64,000 nucleotides of DNA from CAMAVH01 sp036500145. Lineage in GTDB: Bacteria; Pseudomonadota; Alphaproteobacteria; SMXQ01. The notes under the pieces were generated by a model. It had not been told where the DNA came from. It saw only the letters and a list, made by a program, of their open reading frames with translations, and ran no database searches. Shown piece after piece: positions 16,620 to 24,315 of the stretch (position 1 is the first letter of the stretch; each line of letters opens with the position of its first letter). The position numbers were made by a program, and so were the translations under genes. The DNA lies in the NCBI GenBank assembly GCA_036500145.1, contig DASYCO010000078.1, positions 1-64,000 on the forward strand, given 5' to 3'.

Positions 16620-17627
16620 ATGATTCGCACGTTATGCCGCCACACGCTTCTTGCCGCGCTCTTCGCATTGGTCTGCGCCACCGCTTCGGCGCAGCCGACG
16701 CCGGACCCGCTGCCGTCCTGGAACGACGGCGCGGTCAAGTCGTCGATCACCGATTTCGTCGCCCGGGTGACCACGGTGGGCAATCCGGACTACGTGTCGA
16801 CCTTGGAGCGCGTCGCGACATTCGACAACGACGGCACGCTCTGGGCGGAACAGCCGGTCTACTTCCAGGTCGCCTTCGTCCTCGACCGCGTCAAGGCGCT
16901 GGCGCCGCAGCATCCCGAATGGAAGGAGCGGCAGCCCTTCAAGGCGGTCCTCGATGGCGACATGAAGGCCTTGATGGCGTCCGGCGAGAAGGGCGCGATC
17001 GAGCTGATGGTGGCGACCCATACGGGCATGAACACCGACGACTTCGTCAAGATCGTGGGCGACTGGCTGACGGCGGCGCGCCACCCGAAATTTCAGCGCC
17101 CCTACACGGACCTGGTCTACCAGCCGATGCTGGAACTGCTCGCCTACCTGCGCGCGAACGGCTTCAAGACCTTCATTGTCTCGGGCGGCGGCGTCGAGTT
17201 CATGCGCGTCTTCGCGGAACGCGTCTACGGCATTCCGCCGGAGCAGGTGGTGGGCTCGTCGGGCGCCACGAAGTTCGAGATCGGCAAGGATGGCCAGCCG
17301 GCGCTGGTCAAGGAAGCGAAGGTCGAATTCGTTGACGACGGGCCCGGCAAGCCTTCCGGCATCAACCGCTTCATCGGCCGGCGGCCTATCTTCTCCTTCG
17401 GCAACTCGGACGGCGACCTGCAGATGCTGCAATGGACCAAAGCGGGCAGCGGGGCCCGGTTGGCCGGGCTTGTCCACCATACCGACGGCGAGCGCGAGTT
17501 CGCCTATGACCGCCAGTCGTCCATCGGCCGGCTCGACAAGGCGCTCGACGAGGCGACGAAGCAAGGCTGGACGGTCGTCGACATGAAGCGGGACTGGAAG
17601 GTCGTCTTCCCGTTCCAGAAGCAATGA
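16620..17627 (+). CDS. Periplasmic HAD-superfamily phosphatase
   Basis: A 335-residue protein with a perfect AGGAGG six bases before ATG. A signal peptide covers residues 1-24 (LLAALFALVCATASA). HAD motif I is FDNDGTLW with catalytic Asp69 and Asp71; motif II is FIVSGGG; the late acidic motif is FSFGNSDGDLQML. A large cap of about 100 residues between motifs I and II fits C1-capped phosphoserine-phosphatase-like enzymes. The likely reaction is hydrolysis of a small phosphate ester in the periplasm. It lies 18 bp after the DUF1254 gene and 44 bp before a small exported protein, in the plus-strand series that also holds the sulfatase and its activating enzyme, so recovery of phosphate and sulfate from one class of organic compounds is plausible. 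Confidence 0.88.
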   Translation: MIRTLCRHTLLAALFALVCATASAQPTPDPLPSWNDGAVKSSITDFVARVTTVGNPDYVSTLERVATFDNDGTLWAEQPVYFQVAFVLDRVKALAPQHPEWKERQPFKAVLDGDMKALMASGEKGAIELMVATHTGMNTDDFVKIVGDWLTAARHPKFQRPYTDLVYQPMLELLAYLRANGFKTFIVSGGGVEFMRVFAERVYGIPPEQVVGSSGATKFEIGKDGQPALVKEAKVEFVDDGPGKPSGINRFIGRRPIFSFGNSDGDLQMLQWTKAGSGARLAGLVHHTDGEREFAYDRQSSIGRLDKALDEATKQGWTVVDMKRDWKVVFPFQKQ

Positions 17628-17671
17628 AACCTGCCGGCCATTCTGGCGCGGCAACAAACAGGGAGGCGGCG

Positions 17672-18250
17672 ATGCAAAGGTTCATTCTGGCGCTGGCGGC
17701 GTGCGTGGGGCTTCTGGCGCATGTTTCATCCCCGGTGCTGGCGCAAGGCGCGCCGGACGGAGACAAGCCGGGCATGGTGACGATGAATGCGACGGTCATC
17801 TCCGCCACGGTGGAAAACGTCGACAAGGCTCAGCGGATCGTCACCTTGCGCAGGCCCGACGGCAGCACGGTCGACTTCGTGGCTGACGAGCGCGTGCGCA
17901 ACTTCGACCAGATCGCCAAGGGCGACAAGGTCCGGGCGGAAGTCTACGAAGAGACTGCGATCTTCGTGCGGCCGGCCACAGAGAAGCCGACGGGCCGGCA
18001 GGAAGGCAAGGTCCAGGTCGCGCCGAAGGGCGACAAGCCGGGCATGGTCGGCATCGACACGAGCGAGATGACCGCCCGCGTGGACGTCATCGACTACCAG
18101 AACCGGCTCGTGACCCTGACCGGCCCGCAGGGCAACCAGCGGACCATCAAGGTGAGCGACGACGTCAAGCGCTTCGACAACGTCAAGCTCGGCGACGAGG
18201 TCGTCGTCCGGCACACGAAAGCCCTGGCCGTCGGCATCGTGAAGGAATGA
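17672..18250 (+). CDS. Exported protein with an internal duplication
   Basis: A 192-residue protein with GGGAGG before MQRFILALA and a signal peptide ending near VLA-Q (residue 24). The mature chain consists of two related halves. Each starts DKPGMV, continues with a T/V-rich strand (ATVISATVENVDKAQRIVTL; then ARVDVIDYQNRLVTL), then GxxxTxxVxDxVxxFDxxKxGDxV and a closing hydrophobic strand. This reads like a tandem of small beta-barrel or OB-like domains, as in periplasmic proteins of the DUF5666 type. No enzyme motif is visible. It is 44 bp after the HAD phosphatase gene and before a glycine-zipper gene. Function unknown. Confidence 0.72.
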   Translation: MQRFILALAACVGLLAHVSSPVLAQGAPDGDKPGMVTMNATVISATVENVDKAQRIVTLRRPDGSTVDFVADERVRNFDQIAKGDKVRAEVYEETAIFVRPATEKPTGRQEGKVQVAPKGDKPGMVGIDTSEMTARVDVIDYQNRLVTLTGPQGNQRTIKVSDDVKRFDNVKLGDEVVVRHTKALAVGIVKE

Positions 18251-18393
18251 CGGGGCGAGGAATGGCACGCGCGCCGAAAAGGGTTCCGGAATTGGCCTGC
18301 GCCTGCCGGTAGCGACCGACGGGATATGGTTCTCCCGCCCGGCGTCGGGCGCGCGGCGGTAGCCTGTTGGATGCGAATTTGCGGGGATCGCCC

Positions 18394-18867
18394 ATGCGCA
18401 ATCTGATGTCTCTGCCCTCGGCTGGCGTCTGTCTCCTCCTGGCCTGCGCGGCGTCCGTCGCGCAGGCCCAGACCCCCATCGCCTATCCCGCGCAGGGACA
18501 GAGCGTCGAGCAGCAGAGCAAGGACGGGAGCGAGTGTTCGGCCTGGGCCACGCAGAACACGGGGATGAACCCTTCCAATCCCATGTCGCAGTCGGCGCAG
18601 GTCTCCGCCGGCATGACCGGCCAGCGGCTGGCGGGCGCCGCACGGGGAGCGGCGGGCGGCGCCGCGATCGGGGCCATCGCGGACGACGATGCGGGCAAGG
18701 GCGCGGCCATCGGGGCGGTGGTCGGCACCATGGCGGGCGGGCGTCAGGCGCGGCGTGAGCGCGCCTATAGCCAGAACGTGGCGCAGATGCAGCAGGCGCA
18801 GGGCACGAACACCTATTACCGGGCTTATGCCGCTTGCATGCAAGGGCGCGGCTACTCGATTCAATGA
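18394..18867 (+). CDS. Glycine-zipper envelope protein
   Basis: A 157-residue exported protein. I start at the ATG of MRNLMSLPSAG, after which a signal peptide runs to VAQA-Q; an earlier TTG nine codons upstream is possible. The centre, residues 75-115, is a run of small residues (AGAARGAAGGAAIGAIAD, then GKGAAIGAVVGTMAGG) typical of glycine-zipper hairpins that insert in or lie on the outer membrane. Two cysteines flank it, GSECSAWA and the C-terminal YAACMQGRGYSIQ; the second is a recurrent ending in this family. Relatives are small envelope-stress or structural proteins with no defined activity. It lies in the row of small exported proteins between the HAD phosphatase and the sulfatase-activating enzyme. 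Confidence 0.75.
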   Translation: MRNLMSLPSAGVCLLLACAASVAQAQTPIAYPAQGQSVEQQSKDGSECSAWATQNTGMNPSNPMSQSAQVSAGMTGQRLAGAARGAAGGAAIGAIADDDAGKGAAIGAVVGTMAGGRQARRERAYSQNVAQMQQAQGTNTYYRAYAACMQGRGYSIQ

Positions 18868-18881
18868 GATCGGAGGCGGCC

Positions 18882-19274
18882 ATGAACATTCGACGGATCA
18901 CCGCGCTGGCGCTGGCGGTCTTCGTCTGCACGCCGGCTCTGGCTGCGGACTTCGACGGATCGAAGGCGCTGATCTGCGCACCCACCGAAGCGATGGATTG
19001 CGTCGCCGACGAGGATTGCACGCGCGGGTCGCCTGCGGCTATCGGCGCTCCGGCCTTCATCCGCCTCGACGTGACGAAGAAGACCATCGCCGGGCCCAAG
19101 CAGACGGCGAAGATTCTCTATGTCGACAAGACCGCGGACCGGCTCCTGCTGCAAGGCACCGAGTTCGGCTACGGCTGGACGATGGCTCTCGAGCAGGCCA
19201 GCGGCAAGCTCGTCACCACGCTCGTCGACGAGAACGGCGTCTTCGTCCTGTTCGGCGCTTGCACGCCTTTGTGA
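18882..19274 (+). CDS. Small exported protein of unknown function
   Basis: A 130-residue protein with GGAGG six bases before MNIRRITAL. The signal peptide ends near LAA-D (residue 21). The mature part carries four cysteines, three of them in a short cluster (ALICAPTEAMDCVADEDC) and one near the C-terminus (FGACTPL), suggesting a disulphide-stabilised periplasmic fold with a beta-rich second half (RLLLQGTEFGYGWTMALEQ). I do not recognise a family. It starts 14 bp after the glycine-zipper gene and ends 22 bp before the next, so it is clearly within an operon. Confidence 0.7.
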   Translation: MNIRRITALALAVFVCTPALAADFDGSKALICAPTEAMDCVADEDCTRGSPAAIGAPAFIRLDVTKKTIAGPKQTAKILYVDKTADRLLLQGTEFGYGWTMALEQASGKLVTTLVDENGVFVLFGACTPL

Positions 19275-19296
19275 CCGGAGCGAGCGGGAGAGGCGC

Positions 19297-19704
19297 ATGA
19301 TGGAATATCAGGATCTGGCGACGCGCTTCTGGGACGATCTCGTGTCTCGGCCGAGCGGGCCCATGGCGTTCCGCTTCGTGCTGCAGCCGGTCATGGCGGT
19401 CATCTTCGCCACGCGGGACGGCATCAAGGACGCCCGCACGGGGCGCTCGCCCTATTTCTGGACGATTCTGTCCAGTTCGGGCGAACGCGGCGGGCGGATT
19501 CGCGAAGGATTGAAGGCAGTGGGGCGGATCATCCTGCTGGGGCTGGCCATGGATGCCATCTATCAGTTCCGCGAGCTGGACGGATTCAGGCCGCTGGAAG
19601 CCGTGGTGGTGGCTCTCGTCCTGGGCTTCATTCCCTATCTGCTGATGCGCGGGCCGATCGCGCGCCTGGCGAAGCATTGGCTGGCGCGCAGGCATGCCGA
19701 ATGA
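19297..19704 (+). CDS. Small membrane protein of unknown function
   Basis: A 135-residue protein. GGGAGAGG lies six to seven bases before the double ATG at 19297 and 19300; either could be used. Two or three hydrophobic segments are visible: FRFVLQPVMAVIFATRDGI, VGRIILLGLAMDAIYQF and VVVALVLGFIPYLLMRGPI. The central DARTGRSPYFWTIL is likely a polar loop. Such proteins occur beside hydrolase and DUF202 genes in alphaproteobacteria but have no assigned role. Its stop codon overlaps the next start in an ATGA, so translation of the two membrane proteins is probably coupled. Confidence 0.68.
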   Translation: MMEYQDLATRFWDDLVSRPSGPMAFRFVLQPVMAVIFATRDGIKDARTGRSPYFWTILSSSGERGGRIREGLKAVGRIILLGLAMDAIYQFRELDGFRPLEAVVVALVLGFIPYLLMRGPIARLAKHWLARRHAE

Positions 19705-20963
19705 CGGAAGGCTCGCTCAGCGGCGACGGCCTCGTGGGGATGCGCTCTCCGGGGATTGGCTATCGCAATGCGCCATCCCAAGCTCTGGCCATGACTGACG
19801 CGGACCCCGCGCTCGGCGACATGTTCGGCGGCGGACCCTTCGGAACCTTGGAGAAGCGCCTGGGCCTCGTTGCCCCGGACCGGCCGCGCGTCTATCGTCG
19901 GGCGCTGGCCGCCGTGGCCGTGAGCTGGCTACCGTTGCTGATCCTGTCGCTGATCGGAGGCACGCTGCTCGCAAGCCCGAAGGGCTTCGTCTGGGATTTT
20001 GCGGTTCATGCCCGCTATCTCGTCGCCGTGCCGCTGCTCGTCTTCGCGGAGAGGACGTGCATGCCGCGCCTGAGCGCCATTGCGCGTCATTTTCTCGACA
20101 CCGGCCTGGTGCCGGAACGCGAGCGCAGCCGCTTCGTCGCGGCCGCGCTGTCGACCGCGCGCTGGCGCGACTCCGTCCGGGTCGAGATGGCGATCGCCAT
20201 CCTCGCCTATGCCTTGACCGGGATTCTGATGACCTCGGTTCAGTTCGAATCTTCCCCCATATGGCAGCGCCATGTCGTCGGCGGCGTGGAAACCTTTACG
20301 CTGGCGGGATGGTGGCACTCGCTGGTCAGCACGCCGCTGCTGCTCGGGCTGCTGCTCTGGTGGTTCTGGCGGATGGTGCTGTGGAGCCGCTTCCTCTGGC
20401 TGGTGTCGCGGCTGGAGCTGCAGCTCATCCCGGCGCACCCGGACCACGCGGCGGGCCTGATGTTCGCCGGCTATTCCGTGCGGGCCTGCGGCATCCTCGG
20501 CTTCGCCTTGGGCGTCATCGTCGCCGGCACCATGGCGAACCAGGTCTTTCACGACGGGGCGACCCTGCTCAGCCTGCGCTATGTCCCCATCGGCCTCGTC
20601 GCCGTGAACATCGTCGCCTTCTGCGCGCCTCTGGCCTGCTTTTCGGTGAACCTGCTTCACGCTTGGCGCCGCGGCACCTTCGAATATGGCGCGCTGGCGG
20701 GCGGCCTCGGCCGCCAGTTCGAGCGCAAGTGGCTCAACCGGAAGGAGGGCATCGAGCCGGATGCCCTCGACGTGCAGCATTTCTCGGCGACGACCGACCT
20801 CTATTCGATCGTGTCCAACGTCTACGCGATGCATTTCGTCCCGTTGGACCTGAAATCGCTTCTGTACATGGCCGTGGCCACCCTGCTGCCGTTCCTGCCC
20901 GTGGTGATCCTGGCGACGTCGCTCGATGCCGTTCTCGAGGGGCTCGCCGGACTATTCTTCTGA
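19701..20963 (+). CDS. Multi-pass inner-membrane protein of unknown function
   Basis: A 420-residue protein. I choose the ATG that overlaps the preceding stop codon (ATGA), implying coupling; an internal ATG at 19791 would give 390 residues and cannot be excluded. Seven or eight transmembrane helices are visible, for example WLPLLILSLIGGTLLA, YLVAVPLLVFAERTC, MAIAILAYALTGILMTS, TPLLLGLLLWWFWRMVLW and LLYMAVATLLPFLPVVILA. A polar stretch near the C-terminus (KWLNRKEGIEPDALDVQHFS) precedes the last helix and resembles a cytoplasmic loop. No transporter or enzyme signature is seen. It is followed within 14 bp by a DUF202 protein, so the membrane genes may make one complex. Confidence 0.72.
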   Translation: MTEGSLSGDGLVGMRSPGIGYRNAPSQALAMTDADPALGDMFGGGPFGTLEKRLGLVAPDRPRVYRRALAAVAVSWLPLLILSLIGGTLLASPKGFVWDFAVHARYLVAVPLLVFAERTCMPRLSAIARHFLDTGLVPERERSRFVAAALSTARWRDSVRVEMAIAILAYALTGILMTSVQFESSPIWQRHVVGGVETFTLAGWWHSLVSTPLLLGLLLWWFWRMVLWSRFLWLVSRLELQLIPAHPDHAAGLMFAGYSVRACGILGFALGVIVAGTMANQVFHDGATLLSLRYVPIGLVAVNIVAFCAPLACFSVNLLHAWRRGTFEYGALAGGLGRQFERKWLNRKEGIEPDALDVQHFSATTDLYSIVSNVYAMHFVPLDLKSLLYMAVATLLPFLPVVILATSLDAVLEGLAGLFF

Positions 20964-20976
20964 ATTGGAGATGCGC

Positions 20977-21393
20977 ATGTTTGAAGACAAAGAGTTTCCC
21001 GAAGGCCGCTTCGAGGTCCGCGCGACGGCGGAGAGCCACTTCTCCTGGCTGCGTACGCGCCTCAGCGTCGAGCGGACGCTCATGTCCTGGGTGCGCACGG
21101 CGGTGGCCCTGATCGGCTTCGGATTCTCGATCTTCAAGCTGCTCGAGCAGGGCGACCGCAACACGACGGCGGCCTGGTATCTCGGGCTCGCGATGATCGG
21201 CGCAGGCACGGCGGCCATGATCATCGCGACCTGGCAGTATCACTGGGGCCTCGGCTATCTCTGGAGCCAGCAGTTCGCGCCGGTCGCCGGCATCCGCAAG
21301 GCGCCAGGACGCACGCCTCTGTTTGCCGTGGCCGTGCTGCTGGCCGTCGTTGGCGTGTTCGCTTTCATCGCCGTCCTGCTGAAGCTGCGGTGA
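20977..21393 (+). CDS. DUF202 (YidH-like) membrane protein
   Basis: A 138-residue protein. Of two close ATGs I prefer the second (MFEDKEF) because GGAG then lies six bases upstream. The DUF202 signature is clear: a polar N-terminus ending LSVERTLMSWVRTAVALIGFG, which is the RTxLAWxRT-type motif, then three transmembrane helices (GFGFSIFKLL; WYLGLAMIGAGTAAMIIATW; LFAVAVLLAVVGVFAFIAVLL). Function is not established; the fold is related to small inner-membrane proteins such as YidH and eukaryotic VTC4-associated domains. It lies between an unknown polytopic protein and the formylglycine-generating enzyme, 48 bp before the latter. Confidence 0.85.
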   Translation: MFEDKEFPEGRFEVRATAESHFSWLRTRLSVERTLMSWVRTAVALIGFGFSIFKLLEQGDRNTTAAWYLGLAMIGAGTAAMIIATWQYHWGLGYLWSQQFAPVAGIRKAPGRTPLFAVAVLLAVVGVFAFIAVLLKLR

Positions 21394-21441
21394 GAGTCTG
21401 ATTTTTCTTGAGGCGGCTGCTGTCCGGAGAGAGGGCTGGGG

Positions 21442-22413
21442 ATGGGCAACTTGGAAACGACACAGGTTCCGGCGGATAGCGAAAGGCAGGCGCCTTTCGA
21501 CGGCATGGTCTGGATTCCGGGCGGCACCTTCCGCATGGGATCCGATAGCCATTATCCGGAGGAGGCTCCGGCGCACGAGGTCAAGGTGGCGGGGTTCTGG
21601 ATAGACCGCTTCACAGTCACCAACCGGCAGTTCGGCGAGTTCGTGAGCGCGACGAACTACGTCACCCTGGCGGAACGGCCGGCGGATGCCGCGATGTACC
21701 CGATGGCCAAGCCGGAGATGCTGCAGCCGTCCTCGGTGGTGTTCCGCAAGCCGCGCACCAAGGTCGATCTCGCCAACCACTACAATTGGTGGAGCTACGT
21801 CGCCGGCGCGGACTGGCGCCATCCGCGCGGCCCGCGCACCTCGCTGAAGGGGCTCGCCGACCATCCCGTCGTGCACGTGGCCTATGAGGATGTCGAGGCC
21901 TATGCCCGCTGGGCCGGAAAGGCCATCCCGACCGAGGCCGAATGGGAGTTCGCCGCGCGCGGCGGCCTCGAGGGCGCCGAGTTCGCCTGGGGCGCCGAGT
22001 TCACGCCGAACGGGAAGCACATGGCCAACACCTGGCAGGGCCTGTTCCCCTTGGTCAACCTACGGATCGACGGCCATGAATGGACGTCTCCGGTCGGCAG
22101 CTATCCGGCCAACGGCTACGGCCTCTGCGACATGGCGGGCAATGTCTGGGAGTGGACCTCGGACTGGTACCAGGACCATGGAAAGATCGAGTTCTCCTGC
22201 TGCACGCGCGAGAACCCGCGCGGCGGCGAGCGTGACGCCAGCTACGACCCGCGCCTGCCGGACATCCGGATACCGCGCAAGGTGATGAAGGGCGGTTCCC
22301 ACCTCTGCGCCCCGAGCTACTGCCGGCGCTACAGGCCGGCGGCGCGCATGGCACAGCCCGTCGACACCTCCACCTGCCATGTCGGCTTCCGCTGCATCCT
22401 GCGCGGCAGCTAA
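21442..22413 (+). CDS. Formylglycine-generating enzyme (sulfatase maturation, SUMF1 type)
   Basis: A 323-residue protein of the FGE-sulfatase family, which uses oxygen and copper to convert the cysteine of a sulfatase CxPxR or CxAxR motif into formylglycine. The start of the domain is MVWIPGGTFRMGSDSHYPEE, then FWIDRFTVTNRQFGEF, WRHPRGP, HPVVHVAYEDVEAYARWAGK, PTEAEWEFAARGG and DMAGNVWEWTSDWY, all in the expected order. The C-terminal KGGSHLCAPSYCRRYRPAAR supplies the two copper-binding cysteines (about residues 289 and 294), so this should be a true maturase, not one of the many cysteine-less relatives. Its obvious client is the arylsulfatase encoded 6 kb upstream. No signal peptide: cytoplasmic maturation. 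Confidence 0.93.
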   Translation: MGNLETTQVPADSERQAPFDGMVWIPGGTFRMGSDSHYPEEAPAHEVKVAGFWIDRFTVTNRQFGEFVSATNYVTLAERPADAAMYPMAKPEMLQPSSVVFRKPRTKVDLANHYNWWSYVAGADWRHPRGPRTSLKGLADHPVVHVAYEDVEAYARWAGKAIPTEAEWEFAARGGLEGAEFAWGAEFTPNGKHMANTWQGLFPLVNLRIDGHEWTSPVGSYPANGYGLCDMAGNVWEWTSDWYQDHGKIEFSCCTRENPRGGERDASYDPRLPDIRIPRKVMKGGSHLCAPSYCRRYRPAARMAQPVDTSTCHVGFRCILRGS

Positions 22414-22425
22414 GGGAAGGGCGCG

Positions 22426-22809
22426 ATGGAAGAGCTGTTCCTGCGGATCACCGAACATGCGGCCCTGGGGATCGAGATCGTCGCGGTCGCCATGGTGGTG
22501 TACGGAGCCTTCGAAGCCTTCGCGCGGACATTGGCCCGCGTCTTCGGCGGCCCGTCGTCAGGCTGGCGGCAGGAGGTCTGGGTCGATTTCGGCATGTGGC
22601 TGCTGCTTGGCCTGCAGTTCGCCCTCGCCGCCGACATCGTGCGCAGCACGATCGCGCCGACTTGGGGCGACATCGGCCGGCTCGCCGCCATCGCCGTGAT
22701 CCGGACGTTCCTGAACTATTTCCTGGAGAAGGACGTCATCGAAGTGCGCCGCCTGGACGCGGAGGCGGCGGAGAAGAAGAGGGATGACGTCGCTGCGAGG
22801 CATCCTTAG
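22426..22809 (+). CDS. DUF1622 membrane protein
   Basis: A 127-residue protein with AAGGGAAGGGCG before ATG and 12 bp after the maturase gene. DUF1622 features are present: ALGIEIVAVAMVVYGAFEAF, a second helix FGMWLLLGLQFALAADIVRS, and the family-typical third segment AAIAVIRTFLNYFLEKDV. Three transmembrane helices are predicted, with a charged cytoplasmic tail. The biochemical role is unknown. It is tightly placed between the maturase and the lytic transglycosylase gene, so it is part of the island's operon. Confidence 0.85.
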   Translation: MEELFLRITEHAALGIEIVAVAMVVYGAFEAFARTLARVFGGPSSGWRQEVWVDFGMWLLLGLQFALAADIVRSTIAPTWGDIGRLAAIAVIRTFLNYFLEKDVIEVRRLDAEAAEKKRDDVAARHP

Positions 22810-22830
22810 ATGGACAGACAGGTGTTCGCC

Positions 22831-24312
22831 ATGAAACGCACGGGTCTCTATTGGGGCGTGGTCTTCTGGGCCTTGTCCTGCGCCGGGCTGGCACAGGCGG
22901 CGAGCGATCCAGCTCCTCTCACCGACGCGGAAGAGCAAGAGATCGAGGCCTTGGCCCTGCCGGCGCCGCAGGCCTGGATCGGCGATTTCGACGGAATGCG
23001 GACGCGGCGCGTGATCCGCATCCTGGTGCCCTACAGCAAGACCTTCTATTTCGTCGACAAGGGCCGCGAGCTCGGCATCGAGCACGACCTCGGCGTCGGG
23101 TTCCAGGACGGGTTGAACAAGAAGTTCAACACCAAGAGCCTGCGCATCCAGGTCGCCTTCATACCGGTGGCGCGCGATGAACTGCTCGCGCGCCTGATCG
23201 GCGGATATGGCGACATCGCGGCTGGCGGCCTGACGGTGACCCCGGCGCGCCAGAAGCTGGTGGACTTCGTGGCCCCCATGGCCAGCGGCGTGCGCGAGGT
23301 CGTCGTTCTCGGCCGCAACGCGCCGCCCATCGAATCGCTGGACGACCTGTCCGGCCGGGAAATCCTCGTGCGCAAGTCGAGCAGCTACTTCGAGCATTTG
23401 CTCGAACTGAACCGGCGCATGGGCGAGGCGGGCAAGAAGGGCATCGTTCTGGTGCCGGCAGACGAGGATCTGGAGGACGAAGACCTGCTGGAGATGGCGA
23501 ATGCGGGGCTGCTGTCCTTCGTCGTGGTCGACCGCTACAAGGGAAACTTCTGGGCCCGGATATTCAAGGACATCAAGGTGCGCGACGACCTGATGGTCAA
23601 CAGCGGCGGCGACATCGCCTGGGCGGTCCGAAAGAACAGTCCGCTGCTGCGCGGCGAGATCGACGCTTTCTTCAAGACGCACAAGGTCGGCAGCCAGTTC
23701 GGCAACACGCTGGTGAAGCGCTACCTCGAGAACACGAAATACGTGAAGAACGCGACCTCCGCCGCGGAGATGAAGCGCTTCGCCGAGATGGTGGGCCTGT
23801 TCGAGAAGTACGGGCAGGACTACAACTTCGACCCGCTCATGATCATGGCGCAGGGGTTCCAAGAATCCGGCCTGAACCAGGGGGCCCGTAGCCCGCGCGG
23901 GGCGGTCGGCGTCATGCAGCTCCTGCCGTCGACGGCGGCGGACCCGGCCATCGGCATCAAGGACATCGAGAGCGACGCCTCGCAGAACATCCATGCCGGC
24001 GCGAAATACCTGCGCCACCTGATCGAGGAATATCTCGACGAGCCCGGCCTCAGCGAGAAGGACCGCGTGCTGATGGCCTTCGCCGCCTACAATGCGGGGC
24101 CCGGCAACCTGCGCAAGATGCGGCGGCTCGCCCAGAAGTCGGGGCTCGACCAGAACGTCTGGTTCCTGAACGTCGAGGTCGCCGCCGCGCGGCTGGTGGG
24201 CAACGAAACGGTCCAGTACGTCGGAAACATCTATAAATATTACATGGCCTACAAGCTGACGAAGGCGCGCGAGGCCGCCCGCCAGGAAAGCCTGCCGGCC
24301 GCGACGCCATGA
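22831..24312 (+). CDS. MltF-like lytic transglycosylase with solute-binding domain
   Basis: A 493-residue protein if started at MKRTGLYWG, which has CAGGTG upstream and gives a clean signal peptide (core VVFWALSCAGLAQA); an ATG seven codons earlier abuts the previous stop and is the alternative. Residues 55-290 form a periplasmic-binding-protein type 3 domain (VIRILVPYSKTFYFVDKG, AAGGLTVTPARQKLVDF). Residues 330-450 form the SLT lysozyme-like domain with the catalytic Glu in QGFQESGLNQ, about residue 345, followed by GAVGVMQLLPSTA and FAAYNAGPGN. This is the MltF layout: a muropeptide-sensing module controlling cleavage of peptidoglycan strands in the periplasm. No lipobox is seen. It may open the cell wall for assembly of an envelope complex encoded nearby. 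Confidence 0.9.
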   Translation: MKRTGLYWGVVFWALSCAGLAQAASDPAPLTDAEEQEIEALALPAPQAWIGDFDGMRTRRVIRILVPYSKTFYFVDKGRELGIEHDLGVGFQDGLNKKFNTKSLRIQVAFIPVARDELLARLIGGYGDIAAGGLTVTPARQKLVDFVAPMASGVREVVVLGRNAPPIESLDDLSGREILVRKSSSYFEHLLELNRRMGEAGKKGIVLVPADEDLEDEDLLEMANAGLLSFVVVDRYKGNFWARIFKDIKVRDDLMVNSGGDIAWAVRKNSPLLRGEIDAFFKTHKVGSQFGNTLVKRYLENTKYVKNATSAAEMKRFAEMVGLFEKYGQDYNFDPLMIMAQGFQESGLNQGARSPRGAVGVMQLLPSTAADPAIGIKDIESDASQNIHAGAKYLRHLIEEYLDEPGLSEKDRVLMAFAAYNAGPGNLRKMRRLAQKSGLDQNVWFLNVEVAAARLVGNETVQYVGNIYKYYMAYKLTKAREAARQESLPAATP

Positions 24313-24315
24313 CGC

